Below, piece after piece: positions 8,375 to 16,868 of a stretch of 64,000 bases of DNA. The notes below the pieces were generated by a model that searched no databases, was not told the origin of the DNA, and saw nothing but the letters and a program-made list of their open reading frames with translations. Numbering within the stretch: position 1 is the stretch's first letter; every line of letters starts with the position of its first letter. The stretch covers positions 124,001 to 188,000 of the forward strand of contig NZ_JAMJFL010000003.1 in the NCBI RefSeq assembly GCF_023544665.1. Reading direction: 5' to 3'. The stretch is from Streptomyces sp. YS415. Lineage in GTDB: Bacteria; Actinomycetota; Actinomycetes; Streptomycetales; Streptomycetaceae. Made by a program: the position numbers and the translations under genes.

Positions 8375-8764
8375 GTGAACCGCTACGACGTCACCGATGA
8401 ACAGTGGGAAGGGCTCGCCCAGGTCGTACCCCTGCGCGGCCGGGACGCATGGCCGTCCGCGGTGGACCACCGCTCGCATCCCGAGGCGGCGACCGAGCCG
8501 CGCCGCCGCTTCGTGGTCCTGCGGGTCAACGTCTTCGGCGACGCCCGTGAGGTCGCCGAGACCCTGATGGCCGGCATCCCGGTCCTCCTCGACCTCACGG
8601 GCGCGGAGGGCGAGGTCGCCAAGCGCGTCCTCGACTTCAGCACGGGCGTCGTCTTCGGCCTGGCGAGCGGGATGCACCGGGTCGACCGCAATGTGTTCCT
8701 GCTGACCCCGCACGGCACCGAGGTGAGCGGGCTCATGGAGGAGGCGGCGGTTCCGGACTCCTGA
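8375..8764 (+). CDS. sflB: SepF-like cell division protein (SflB type)
   Basis: 129 aa from GTG 8375, which has GGGGGGAG just upstream; an in-frame TTG at 8330 is less likely. The core FVVLRVNVFGDAREVAETLMAGIPVLLDLTGAEGEVAKRVLDFSTGVVFGLASGMHRVDRNVFLLTP is the SepF C-terminal domain (residues about 45-125), which binds FtsZ. The usual membrane-binding N-terminal helix and long linker of SepF are absent or much reduced. S. coelicolor has two SepF-like proteins, SflA and SflB (SCO5967), that affect FtsZ and DivIVA placement. The position upstream of arcA-argF fits SflB. TTGGGC and TAAGAAT with an 18-base spacer at about 8300 could be its promoter. Confidence 0.8.
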   Translation: MNRYDVTDEQWEGLAQVVPLRGRDAWPSAVDHRSHPEAATEPRRRFVVLRVNVFGDAREVAETLMAGIPVLLDLTGAEGEVAKRVLDFSTGVVFGLASGMHRVDRNVFLLTPHGTEVSGLMEEAAVPDS

Positions 8765-8841
8765 CCCGCGCGGTCCCCCGATCGTAGGAAGCCCGCGCCG
8801 ACGGAACGATTCCCCCGGCCCGGCCCTCCTACGGTCCGCAT

Positions 8842-10056
8842 ATGACCGCACCCCCCACACCTCCGAATCCGCCCGCGCCGCCGGAGTCCTCGCCCGCGCC
8901 GGCCCCCTCCGACTCCCTCTCCGACTTCGGGGAGGCCCGGCGCCCCCAGCGGCCCCGGATCACCGAGTTACGGCTGTCCGCGTTCGCCGGGCACCGGGGG
9001 GTCCGGGTGCCGTTCGGGGCGTGCACGCTGCTCGCCGGGGGCAGCGGCTGCGGGAAGACCACCGCGCTGCGGGCGTACGAGGCGCTGGCCCGGCTCGGCG
9101 GGGGAGCCGCACTGCGGGAGGTGTTCCCGGATCCCCTCGCCTGTGTGCCCGACGGCGCCCGCCCCGACGCCCAGCGCCGCCGCGGCTTCCGTATCGGCTG
9201 CACCGCCGACGGCCCCGAGGGCCCGGTCCGGCTCGACCTCGCCGTACAGGCCGAGCCCGGCCTGCGGATCGTCGGCGAGCGGCTGACGGCCGACGGCGTC
9301 ACCCTGCTGGAGACCGCCCTGCGCGACCCCGGCCGGCGCTCCGTCCAGGCCGCCTGGCACACCGCCGGATCCGCGCCCGTGACCCGCGCCCCGCTCCCCG
9401 ACGACCTCCTCGGCACCGCGCTGCTGCCCCTGCGCGTGGCCGGCAAGACGGACGGACAGCGCCGCGTCCTCGCTGCCGCCGAGCAGATGGTCGTCGCCCT
9501 GCGCTCGGTCTTCGCCTGCGATCCGCACCCGGACCGGATGCGCGCCCCTGTCCCCACCGGCTCCGGACGCCTCCTGGGCGGCTGCGACAACCTCGCGGAC
9601 GTCCTGTGGCGCACCCGCGTCGAGTGCGCCCGCCGCCACCGGCTGCTGATCACCGCGGTGCGCGCCGGATGCCCCGGCCCCGTCCACGACGTCCTGGCCG
9701 AACAGCTCGGCGACGGCACCGTCCGGGGCGTGCTGGACCGCGGCGACGGCACCCGCACCGACTTCGCCCGCCTCGGCGACGGCGAGCTGCGCCATCTCGC
9801 GCTCGCCCTGGTCCTGCTCACCGGCCCCGGCGTGCTGGACCTGGACGCCCCCGGGGAGGTGCCCCCGGCCATGCGGACCCTGACCGTCCTGACGGACGGC
9901 CTCGAACGCGCCCTCGACCCGCGCCAGCGCACCGAACTCCTGCGGCTGGCCGCCCGGATGTGCGCCCGCGGCCACATCCGCCTCGTCGGTACGGTCAGCG
10001 ACGCGGCCTGGGCCGGCGAGGCGCCCGGCGTCACGGTGGTACACCTGAACCCGTGA
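8842..10056 (+). CDS. AAA/ABC-type ATPase, divergent
   Basis: 404 aa. After a Pro-rich N-terminus of about 35 residues comes ITELRLSAFAGHRGVRVPFGACTLLAGGSGCGKTTALRAYEAL, the RecF/SMC-like AAA_21 N-terminal lobe with Walker A GGSGCGKTT. A signature-like LGDGELRHLALALVLL lies near residue 315, but the following Walker B is degenerate (GPGVLDLDAPGE). No nuclease domain is seen. It overlaps the MazG-like gene by GTGA, so the two are co-translated. The start ATG follows TACGGT by 6 bases, suggesting a leaderless mRNA. The function is unknown; such ATPases occur in repair and in phage defence, and here the pair appears to be core Streptomyces. Confidence 0.7.
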   Translation: MTAPPTPPNPPAPPESSPAPAPSDSLSDFGEARRPQRPRITELRLSAFAGHRGVRVPFGACTLLAGGSGCGKTTALRAYEALARLGGGAALREVFPDPLACVPDGARPDAQRRRGFRIGCTADGPEGPVRLDLAVQAEPGLRIVGERLTADGVTLLETALRDPGRRSVQAAWHTAGSAPVTRAPLPDDLLGTALLPLRVAGKTDGQRRVLAAAEQMVVALRSVFACDPHPDRMRAPVPTGSGRLLGGCDNLADVLWRTRVECARRHRLLITAVRAGCPGPVHDVLAEQLGDGTVRGVLDRGDGTRTDFARLGDGELRHLALALVLLTGPGVLDLDAPGEVPPAMRTLTVLTDGLERALDPRQRTELLRLAARMCARGHIRLVGTVSDAAWAGEAPGVTVVHLNP

Positions 10057-10382
10057 CCGAACCCCTCGACGTGGCGCAGCTCCAGCGCAGACTGGCCGAG
10101 TTCGCGGCCGCCCGCGACTGGCAGCCGTACCACACCCCCAAGAACCTCGTCGCCGCGCTCAGCGTGGAGGCCTCCGAACTGGTCGAGATCTTCCAGTGGC
10201 TGACCCCCGAGGAGTCGGCCCGGGTGATGTCCGACCCCGACACCGCGCACCGCGTCACGGACGAGGTCGCCGACGTGCTGGCCTACCTGCTGCAACTGTG
10301 CGAGGTGCTCGGCATCGACCCGCTGGCGGCCCTGGCCGCGAAGATCGACCGGAACGAACGGCGGTTCCCGCCCAGGAGTTGA
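10053..10382 (+). CDS. MazG-like nucleotide pyrophosphohydrolase
   Basis: 109 aa, all-alpha NTP pyrophosphatase of the MazG/RS21-C6 (dCTPase-like) group. It has the metal-binding pattern VEASELVEIFQWL (ExxE) and TDEVADVLAYLLQLCEVLGID (ExxD). KNLVAALSVEAS and the C-terminal KIDRNERRFP are typical. These enzymes hydrolyse non-canonical or excess (d)NTPs to the monophosphate and pyrophosphate. It starts at a GTG overlapping the stop of the AAA ATPase gene. The substrate is not determined by sequence. Confidence 0.85.
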   Translation: MTEPLDVAQLQRRLAEFAAARDWQPYHTPKNLVAALSVEASELVEIFQWLTPEESARVMSDPDTAHRVTDEVADVLAYLLQLCEVLGIDPLAALAAKIDRNERRFPPRS

Positions 10383-10512
10383 TCACTCCGGTTTTACTCT
10401 CCGTGACGATTCAACCGTCCGAAACCGATTTGTTGTCCGCAGATTTCCGTCTTCCTCTGGCTTTTCGTCTCACGCCCCCTCACTCTGGGTAGTGAACAAG
10501 GGAGTTCAGGAA

Positions 10513-10531
10513 GACGTGCCGACGGCACGTC
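10513..10531. promoter_or_regulatory. Perfect palindrome in the leader of the DUF6099 gene
   Basis: GACGTGCCG-A-CGGCACGTC, two 9-bp arms around one base, lies 21-39 bases before the ATG at 10552. It follows an unusually AT-containing stretch (10383-10490) that should hold the promoter. The spacing suits an operator or a short 5' hairpin. No regulator can be named. Confidence 0.5.
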
Positions 10532-10551
10532 GGAGCAGACGGGGGCAGCGC

Positions 10552-11034
10552 ATGGACGCGGTGCGGCTCATCGTGACGAGCAGGCGTGCCCTGGCGGCGA
10601 GCGACCGCGCGCCGGACATCATGACCGAGGTGTGGCAGGCGCAGGCGCTGGCCCAGGCGATAGGCAGCCGGCTCGCGGTCTTCGGCCCACCCGAACTGCG
10701 CGGCGAGGCACTGGGGTTGACCGAGCTGGCGGGCCGGGGCTGTGGGGTGCTCGACACCCCCGTACTCGACCTGAAGGACCTGCGCGCCGCCCAGCTCGGC
10801 GACCTGGGCGACGCCCGCCAGGCGCTGCTGTGCCTGGGCGGGCTGCTCGGCGAGGTCGGCATCGCCCTGGTCGGTCTGGCGAGCGCGGCGGACGACGAGG
10901 GCACGTACTGGCAGTGCATGGAGGCCATCGACGCGGCCGACGAGTCCCGCGACCGCGTCCTGGAGATGCTCCGCAGACTGGCGGACCGGGACAGAGAACT
11001 GCTGCTGCAGGAGGCGCAGAGGGAAGCGGGCTGA
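10552..11034 (+). CDS. DUF6099 family protein
   Basis: 160 aa, predicted soluble and mostly alpha-helical. It matches what I recall of the Streptomyces family DUF6099: MDAVRLI-TSRRALA at the start, PDIMTEVWQAQALAQAIGSRLA, and the strongly conserved LLGEVGIALVGLASAADDEGTYWQCMEAIDAADESRDRVLEMLRRL. I chose ATG 10552 over an upstream GTG at 10492 because family similarity starts there and GGGGGC precedes it. The function is unknown. It may be co-expressed with nothing else, since repeats follow. Confidence 0.75.
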   Translation: MDAVRLIVTSRRALAASDRAPDIMTEVWQAQALAQAIGSRLAVFGPPELRGEALGLTELAGRGCGVLDTPVLDLKDLRAAQLGDLGDARQALLCLGGLLGEVGIALVGLASAADDEGTYWQCMEAIDAADESRDRVLEMLRRLADRDRELLLQEAQREAG

Positions 11035-11047
11035 CCGAGCCCCCCGA

Positions 11048-11350
11048 CCTCGACCATCGCGACTCGGTGCCTTCGGCCGCCGTGAGCGGGTGCCCTTCAG
11101 CCGCCGTGGCCCGGTGCCCTTCAGCCGCCGTGAGCCGGTGATCTCGACCATCGCAAGCCGGTGCCTTCGACCATCGCAAGCCGGTGCCCTCGGCCGCAGT
11201 GAGCCGGTGCCCTTCAGTCGCCGTGAGCCGGTGATCTCGGCCATTGCGAGCTGGTGCCTTCGACCATCGCGACTCGGTGCCTTCGGCTGCCGTGAGCCGG
11301 TGCCCCTCGACCTCGCGAGCCGGTGCCCTCGGGCGCCGTGAGCCGGTGCC
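11048..11350. repeat. Tandem minisatellite, 23-24-bp units
   Basis: About 13 imperfect head-to-tail units of 23-24 bases fill the space after the DUF6099 stop. Each ends GAGCCGGTGC or GCAAGCCGGTGC. Two sub-types alternate: CTTCGACCATCGC-AAGCCGGTGC and CCTTCAGCCGCCGTGAGCCGGTG. There are no unique spacers, so it is not a CRISPR array. The mixed 23/24-base period breaks any reading frame, so it is probably non-coding. Confidence 0.85.
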
Positions 11351-11353
11351 TAG

Positions 11354-11554
11354 TTAGTCGCCGGACTTCACGACCCCCGTCGCCGCACCCCGCCCCGACC
11401 CGCCGGACGACTGGAACTCCGCGTCCAGCGCCGACAGATCCGCGTTCAGCGCCGCCATCAGCTCCTCCATCTGCTGCAGCAGCCCCTTCGGCCGACCGTC
11501 GGCGCCCCCGGCGCTCGTGGCCCCGCCCTGCTGCGGCACGGACTCTTCGGACAT
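11354..11554 (-). CDS. Small hydrophilic protein, unknown function
   Basis: 66 aa, starting at ATG 11552-11554 with GAGGAGG 6 bases upstream (GAGGAGGCCGTCATG). Residues 22-47 (PKGLLQQMEELMAALNADLSALDAEF) form an amphipathic helix with a leucine heptad, likely a short coiled coil. The flanks are Gly/Ser/Ala-rich and disordered. Without Cys, membrane segments or signal peptide it should be cytosolic. I do not recognise a named family. It ends 4 bases from the minisatellite and is divergent from the LLM oxidoreductase gene. Confidence 0.65.
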   Translation of the reverse strand: MSEESVPQQGGATSAGGADGRPKGLLQQMEELMAALNADLSALDAEFQSSGGSGRGAATGVVKSGD

Positions 11555-11798
11555 GACGGCCTCCTCGGCCCCCGGCCCCGGGTTGCGGAGACCGACGCGG
11601 GTGTCGCCCCGGCGGCGAACAGGCCGGTGCGGGAGCCGGGCGGTCCGGCTCCGCCCGAGCCAACGATCATCACCGGACCGGGTCACTGGCCCGGCCCCCG
11701 CCCCGGGCCCGCCGTCGGCGTTTTTCACCCGACCGTGGCCGAGCGCAGCCGGTGGGACCGCCCGGGTTGACCACCGCCCGACCGTGCAGGATGGAGGC

Positions 11799-12722
11799 AT
11801 GGATCTTCGCATCTTCACCGAGCCCCAGCAGGGGGCCACCTACGACACCTTGCTCACCGTGGCGAAGGCCACCGAGGACCTGGGATTTTCCGCCTTCTTC
11901 CGGTCCGACCACTACCTGAGCATGGGCTCCGCCGACGGCCTGCCCGGCCCCACCGACGCCTGGATCACCCTCGCCGGACTCGCCCGCGAGACCCAGCGCA
12001 TCCGCCTCGGCACCCTCATGACCGCGGGCACCTTCCGGCTGCCCGGCGTGCTCGCCATCCAGGTCGCGCAGGTCGACCAGATGTCGGGCGGCCGGGTCGA
12101 ACTCGGCCTCGGCGCGGGCTGGTTCGAGGAGGAGCACAAGGCGTACGGCATTCCCTTCCCCAAGGAGAAGTTCGGGCGTCTGGAGGAGCAGCTCGCGATC
12201 GTCACCGGTCTGTGGGCCACCGACATCGGCAAGACCTTCGACTTCCACGGCACCTACTACGACCTCACCGGCTCGCCCGCGCTGCCCAAGCCCGCCCAGG
12301 CGAAGATCCCGGTGCTCATCGGCGGCCACGGCGCCAGCCGCACCCCGCGCCTCGCGGGCCGGTTCGCGGACGAGTTCAACATGCCCTTCGGCAGCATCGA
12401 GGACACCGTCCGCCAGTTCGGCCGGGTCCGCGCCGCCGCCGAGGCGGCCGGCCGCGCCGCCGACGCGCTCACCTACTCCAACACCCTGGTGGTCTGCGTC
12501 GGCAAGGACGACGCGGAGGTCGCCCGCCGGGCCGCCGCCATCGGCCGTGAGGTGGACGAGCTCAAGGCCAACGGCCTGGCCGGCTCCCCGGCCGAGGTCG
12601 TCGACAAGATCGGCCGCTACGCCGAGACGGGCTCCCGCCGGATCTACCTCCAGCTGCTCGATCTCTCCGACCTCGACCACCTGGAACTCATCTCCTCCCA
12701 GGTGCAGTCGCAGCTCTCCTAA
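11799..12722 (+). CDS. LLM class F420-dependent oxidoreductase
   Basis: 307 aa, luciferase-like TIM barrel. Typical blocks are MDLRIFTEPQQGATYDTLLTVAKATEDLGFSAFFRSDHY (with the SDHY cofactor-loop motif), RIRLGTLMTAGTFRLPGVLAIQVAQVDQMSGGRVELGLGAGW, and IPVLIGGHGASRTPRLAGRFADEFN. This group (MSMEG-type F420-dependent subfamily) uses reduced F420 rather than FMN. ATG 11799 is preceded by GGAGG. A strong hairpin follows, so the gene is monocistronic. The substrate is unknown. Confidence 0.87.
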   Translation: MDLRIFTEPQQGATYDTLLTVAKATEDLGFSAFFRSDHYLSMGSADGLPGPTDAWITLAGLARETQRIRLGTLMTAGTFRLPGVLAIQVAQVDQMSGGRVELGLGAGWFEEEHKAYGIPFPKEKFGRLEEQLAIVTGLWATDIGKTFDFHGTYYDLTGSPALPKPAQAKIPVLIGGHGASRTPRLAGRFADEFNMPFGSIEDTVRQFGRVRAAAEAAGRAADALTYSNTLVVCVGKDDAEVARRAAAIGREVDELKANGLAGSPAEVVDKIGRYAETGSRRIYLQLLDLSDLDHLELISSQVQSQLS

Positions 12723-12784
12723 GACCGTAGGAATAACCAAAGGCGCCGGTCGGGCCCGGTGTGCGAAGGTGTGACCGTCGTCCT

Positions 12785-12818
12785 GAAGGCCCCCAGGATC
12801 ACCCTCCTGGGGGCCTTC
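12785..12818 (+). terminator. Hairpin terminator after the LLM oxidoreductase
   Basis: A perfect 14-bp stem, GAAGGCCCCCAGGA / TCCTGGGGGCCTTC, with a 6-base TCACCC loop, 62 bases after the stop codon and 48 bases before hen1. There is no U-run, as is usual in Streptomyces. Confidence 0.8.
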
Positions 12819-12865
12819 GTGCGTACGGCGGCGTATCCGTCCACCGAGCCTCAAAGGCCCTGCCC

Positions 12866-14326
12866 ATGTTCCTGACGATCAGTACCACCGGCACCCCACA
12901 GCGCCCCGCCACCGACCTCGGCTACCTGCTGCACAAGCATCCCGAGAAGGCGCAGGCGTTCTCCACCTCCTACGGCAAGGCCCATGTCCTCTACCCCGAG
13001 GCGGACGCCGAGCGCTGCACGGCGGCGCTGCTGCTGGAGGTCGACGCGGTGGCACTGGTCCGGCGCGGCAAGGGCAAGGGACGCGGCGGCGCCCCCGACG
13101 CGGCGCTCGCGCAATACGTCAACGACCGCCCCTACGCGGCCTCCTCGCTGCTCGCGGTGGCCCTGAGCGGGGTCTTCTCCAGCGCGATGAAGGGCACCTG
13201 CACGGCCAGGCCGGACCTGCCGGGACAGGCCCGCCCGCTGCGCGTCGAGGTACCCGCGCTGCCCGCCCGCGGCGGCCCCGGCCTGGTACGGCGCCTGTTC
13301 GAGCCGCTCGGCTGGACGGTCACCGCCGAACCGGTGCCCCTCGACGAGCGGTTCCCGGAGTGGGGCGATTCGCGCTACGTCGGGCTCGTCCTTCAGTCCG
13401 AGACGCTCACCCTCGCCGAGGCGCTGCGCCACCTGTACGTGCTGCTGCCCGTCCTGGACGACGCCAAGCACTACTGGGTCGCCCCCGACGAGGTCGACAA
13501 GCTGCTGCGCGCCGGCGAGGGCTGGCTGCCGGACCACCCCGAGCAGAAGCTGATCACCAGCCGCTACCTCTCCCGCCGCTGGTCGCTGACCCGCCAGGCC
13601 ATGCAGCGGCTGGAACTGGTGCGGCTCGCCGAGGCCGACGACAGCGAGGTCGAGGACATCGACAACGCCGTCGAGGCCGAGGCGGAGGAAGAGGAGCGCC
13701 CCACCCCGCTCGCCGTGCAGCGCCGGGACGCGATCCTCGCCGCGCTGCGCGCGTCCGGTGCCGCCCGCGTCCTCGATCTCGGCTGCGGCCAGGGCCAGTT
13801 GCTGCAGGCGCTGCTCAAGGACGTCCGCTTCACCGAGATCGTCGGCACCGACGTCTCGATGCGGGCGCTCACCATCGCCTCCCGGCGGCTCAAGCTGGAC
13901 CGCATGGGCGAGCGGCAGGCGTCCCGCGTGACGCTCCTGCAGAGCTCCCTCGCCTACACCGACAAGCGGCTCAAGGGCTACGACGCCGCCGTGCTCAGCG
14001 AGGTCATCGAGCACCTCGACCTGCCGCGGCTGCCCGCCCTGGAGTACGCGGTCTTCGGCGCCGCCCGCCCGCGGACGGTCCTGGTGACCACCCCGAACGT
14101 CGAGTACAACGTCCGCTGGGAGTCCCTCCCGGCCGGACACGTCCGGCACGGCGACCACCGCTTCGAGTGGACCCGCGAGGAGTTCCGCGCCTGGGCGGCG
14201 GCGGTGGCCGAACGGCACCGCTACGGCGTGGAGTTCGTGCCCGTCGGCCCCGACGACCCCGAAGTGGGACCACCCACCCAGATGGCTGTGTTCACGCGTG
14301 ACGACAAGGAGGCGAAGGCCGCATGA
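12866..14326 (+). CDS. hen1: 3'-terminal RNA ribose 2'-O-methyltransferase Hen1
   Basis: 486 aa, full-length bacterial Hen1. The N-terminal ligase-activating domain (residues about 1-230) starts MFLTISTTGTPQRPATDLGYLLHKHPEKAQ. The C-terminal methyltransferase has SAM motif VLDLGCGQGQLLQALL and the metal-dependent catalytic ExxEH as SEVIEHLDLP, with a further His in GHVRHGDHRFEWTREEF. Bacterial Hen1 methylates the 2'-OH at the 3' end of a cleaved RNA before Pnkp seals it, protecting the repaired site from re-cleavage by ribotoxins. It overlaps pnkp by ATGA, the usual two-gene cassette. Confidence 0.95.
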   Translation: MFLTISTTGTPQRPATDLGYLLHKHPEKAQAFSTSYGKAHVLYPEADAERCTAALLLEVDAVALVRRGKGKGRGGAPDAALAQYVNDRPYAASSLLAVALSGVFSSAMKGTCTARPDLPGQARPLRVEVPALPARGGPGLVRRLFEPLGWTVTAEPVPLDERFPEWGDSRYVGLVLQSETLTLAEALRHLYVLLPVLDDAKHYWVAPDEVDKLLRAGEGWLPDHPEQKLITSRYLSRRWSLTRQAMQRLELVRLAEADDSEVEDIDNAVEAEAEEEERPTPLAVQRRDAILAALRASGAARVLDLGCGQGQLLQALLKDVRFTEIVGTDVSMRALTIASRRLKLDRMGERQASRVTLLQSSLAYTDKRLKGYDAAVLSEVIEHLDLPRLPALEYAVFGAARPRTVLVTTPNVEYNVRWESLPAGHVRHGDHRFEWTREEFRAWAAAVAERHRYGVEFVPVGPDDPEVGPPTQMAVFTRDDKEAKAA

Positions 14327-16860
14327 CCGAGAACCAGGGGCGCAACCTGCCCGTCACCGACCTGTCCCTCGTGGTGCTCGTCGGCGCCTCCGGCTCCGGC
14401 AAGTCCACCTTCGCGCGCAAGCACTTCAAGCCCACCGAGGTGATCTCCTCCGACTTCTGCCGCGGCCTGGTCTCCGACGACGAGAACGACCAGAGCGCGA
14501 GCCGGGACGCCTTCGACCTCCTGCACTACATCGCGGGCAAGCGCCTCGCGGCCGGCCGCCGTACGGTCGTCGACGCCACCAGCGTCCAGCAGGACTCCCG
14601 GCGCCGGCTGATCGACCTGGCGAAGCAGTACGACGTCCTGCCGATAGCCATCGTGCTGGACGTGCCGGAAGAGGTGTGCGCCGCGCGCAACGCGGCCCGC
14701 ACCGACCGCGCCGACATGCCGCGCCGGGTGATCCAGCGGCACATCCGCGAACTGCGCCGGTCGATCCGGCAGCTGGAGCGCGAGGGCTTCCGCAAGGTGC
14801 ACGTCCTGCGCGGAGTCGAGGACGTCGAGCACGCCACCGTCGTCACCGAGAAGCGCTACAACGACCTGACCCACCTCACCGGCCCCTTCGACATCATCGG
14901 CGACATCCACGGCTGCTCCGCCGAACTGGAGTCGCTGCTCGGCAGGCTCGGCTACGTCGACGGCGTCCACCCGGCCGGCCGTACCGCCGTCTTCGTCGGT
15001 GACCTCGTCGACCGCGGCCCGGACAGCCCGGGCGTGCTGCGGCGGGTGATGTCGATGGTGAAGTCGGGTCACGCGCTGTGCGTGCCGGGCAACCACGAGA
15101 ACAAGTTCGGCCGCCACCTCAAGGGCCGCCAGGTCCAGCACACGCACGGACTCGCCGAGACCATCGAGCAGATGGAGGGTCAGAGCGAGGAGTTCGTGCG
15201 CGAGGTACGGGAGTTCATCGACGGCCTGGTCAGCCACTACGTCCTCGACGGCGGCAAGCTGGTCGTCTGCCACGCCGGGCTGCCGGAGAAGTACCACGGC
15301 CGCACCTCGGGCCGGGTCCGCTCGCACGCCCTGTACGGCGACACCACCGGGGAGACCGACGAGTTCGGGCTGCCGGTGCGCTACCCCTGGGCCGAGGACT
15401 ACCGGGGCCGGGCGGCCGTGGTGTACGGCCACACTCCCGTCCCGGAGGCCACGTGGCTCAACAACACCATCTGCCTGGACACCGGTGCCGTCTTCGGCGG
15501 CAAGCTGACCGCGCTGCGCTGGCCCGAGCGGGAACTGGTCGACGTACCGGCCGAGCGGGTCTGGTACGAGCCGGCCAAGCCGCTGCGGACGGAAGCGCCC
15601 GGCGGTCACGACGGGCGGCCGCTGGACCTGGCGGACGTGCACGGGCGCCGGGCCGTGGAGACGCGGCACGCGGGACGGGTCGCCGTCCGCGAGGAGAACG
15701 CGGCGGCGGCCCTGGAGGTCATGAGCCGCTTCGCCGTCGACCCGCGGCTGCTGCCGTACCTGCCGCCGACCATGGCGCCGACGGCGACCTCGCGGGTGGA
15801 CGGCTACCTGGAGCACCCCGAGGAGGCGTTCGCGCAGTACCGGGAGGACGGGGTCGAGCGGGTCGTGTGCGAGGAGAAGCACATGGGCTCGCGTGCCGTG
15901 GTCCTGGTGTGCCGGGACGCGGACGCGGCGCGCGGGCGGTTCGGCGTCGACGGGCCGACCGGGTCGCTGTACACGCGGACCGGGCGCCCCTTCTTCGACG
16001 ACGAGTCGGTGACGGAGACGGTCCTCGGTCACCTGCGCACGGCCGTCGGCGAGGCCGGTCTGTGGGACGAACTCGCCACCGACTGGCTGCTGCTGGACGC
16101 CGAGCTGATGCCCTGGTCGCTGAAGGCGTCCGGGCTGCTGCGCTCGCAGTACGCGGCCGTGGGCGCCGCCTCCGGGGCGGTGTTCCCGGGTGCGCTCGCC
16201 GCGCTGGAGGGCGCCGCCGCGCGGGGTGTCGACGTGTCCGCGCTGCTGGCACGCCAGCGCGAACGGGCCGCGGACGCCTCGGCGTTCACGGAGGCCTACC
16301 GCCGCTACTGCTGGACCACCGAGGGCCTGGACGGCGTCCGCCTGGCACCGTTCCAGATCCTGGCGGTCCAGGGCCGCAGCCTCGCCGCGCTCCCGCACGA
16401 CGAACAGCTCGCGCTGCTGGACCGGCTGGTGGAGCACGACAGCACCGGCCTGCTGCAGACGACGCGTCGCCTGCACGTCGACACCGCCGACCCGGAGTCG
16501 GTGCGGGCGGGCGTCGACTGGTGGCTGGAGATGACCGGGCGCGGCGGCGAGGGCATGGTCGTCAAGCCGGCCGGCGCCCTGGTGCGGGGCCCGCAGGGCC
16601 GGCTGGTGCAGCCCGGCATCAAGTGCCGCGGCCGCGAGTACCTGCGGATCATCTACGGCCCCGAGTACACGCGCCCGGACAACCTGACCCGGCTGCGCTC
16701 GCGCTTCCTCAACCACAAGCGCTCGCTCGCGATCCGCGAGTACGCGCTCGGTCTGGAGGCCCTGGACCGGCTGGCCGAGGGCGAGCCGCTGTGGCGGGTG
16801 CACGAGGCGGTGTTCGGGGTGCTGGCGCTGGAGTCGGAGCCGGTCGACCCGCGGCTGTGA
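14323..16860 (+). CDS. pnkp: Polynucleotide kinase-phosphatase-ligase (Pnkp), RNA repair
   Basis: 845 aa with three catalytic modules. The 5' kinase has Walker A GASGSGKST at residues 21-29. The 2',3'-phosphatase of the metallophosphoesterase type has GDIHG at 193-197, GDLVDRGP and GNHE. The C-terminal nucleotidyltransferase (ligase) has EEKHMGSR with candidate adenylated Lys519, and motif IV GEGMVVKP. The length is normal for the family. It heals and seals broken RNA and needs Hen1 for ligation. It is translationally coupled to hen1 and converges 8 bases from the NAD-kinase-like gene. Confidence 0.95.
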   Translation: MTENQGRNLPVTDLSLVVLVGASGSGKSTFARKHFKPTEVISSDFCRGLVSDDENDQSASRDAFDLLHYIAGKRLAAGRRTVVDATSVQQDSRRRLIDLAKQYDVLPIAIVLDVPEEVCAARNAARTDRADMPRRVIQRHIRELRRSIRQLEREGFRKVHVLRGVEDVEHATVVTEKRYNDLTHLTGPFDIIGDIHGCSAELESLLGRLGYVDGVHPAGRTAVFVGDLVDRGPDSPGVLRRVMSMVKSGHALCVPGNHENKFGRHLKGRQVQHTHGLAETIEQMEGQSEEFVREVREFIDGLVSHYVLDGGKLVVCHAGLPEKYHGRTSGRVRSHALYGDTTGETDEFGLPVRYPWAEDYRGRAAVVYGHTPVPEATWLNNTICLDTGAVFGGKLTALRWPERELVDVPAERVWYEPAKPLRTEAPGGHDGRPLDLADVHGRRAVETRHAGRVAVREENAAAALEVMSRFAVDPRLLPYLPPTMAPTATSRVDGYLEHPEEAFAQYREDGVERVVCEEKHMGSRAVVLVCRDADAARGRFGVDGPTGSLYTRTGRPFFDDESVTETVLGHLRTAVGEAGLWDELATDWLLLDAELMPWSLKASGLLRSQYAAVGAASGAVFPGALAALEGAAARGVDVSALLARQRERAADASAFTEAYRRYCWTTEGLDGVRLAPFQILAVQGRSLAALPHDEQLALLDRLVEHDSTGLLQTTRRLHVDTADPESVRAGVDWWLEMTGRGGEGMVVKPAGALVRGPQGRLVQPGIKCRGREYLRIIYGPEYTRPDNLTRLRSRFLNHKRSLAIREYALGLEALDRLAEGEPLWRVHEAVFGVLALESEPVDPRL

Positions 16861-16868
16861 GCGGGGCT

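Noticed and set aside
11048-11350. Tandem array considered as CRISPR
   Set aside because: Units are contiguous without unique spacers, 23-24 bases long and imperfect, and no cas genes are in the window.
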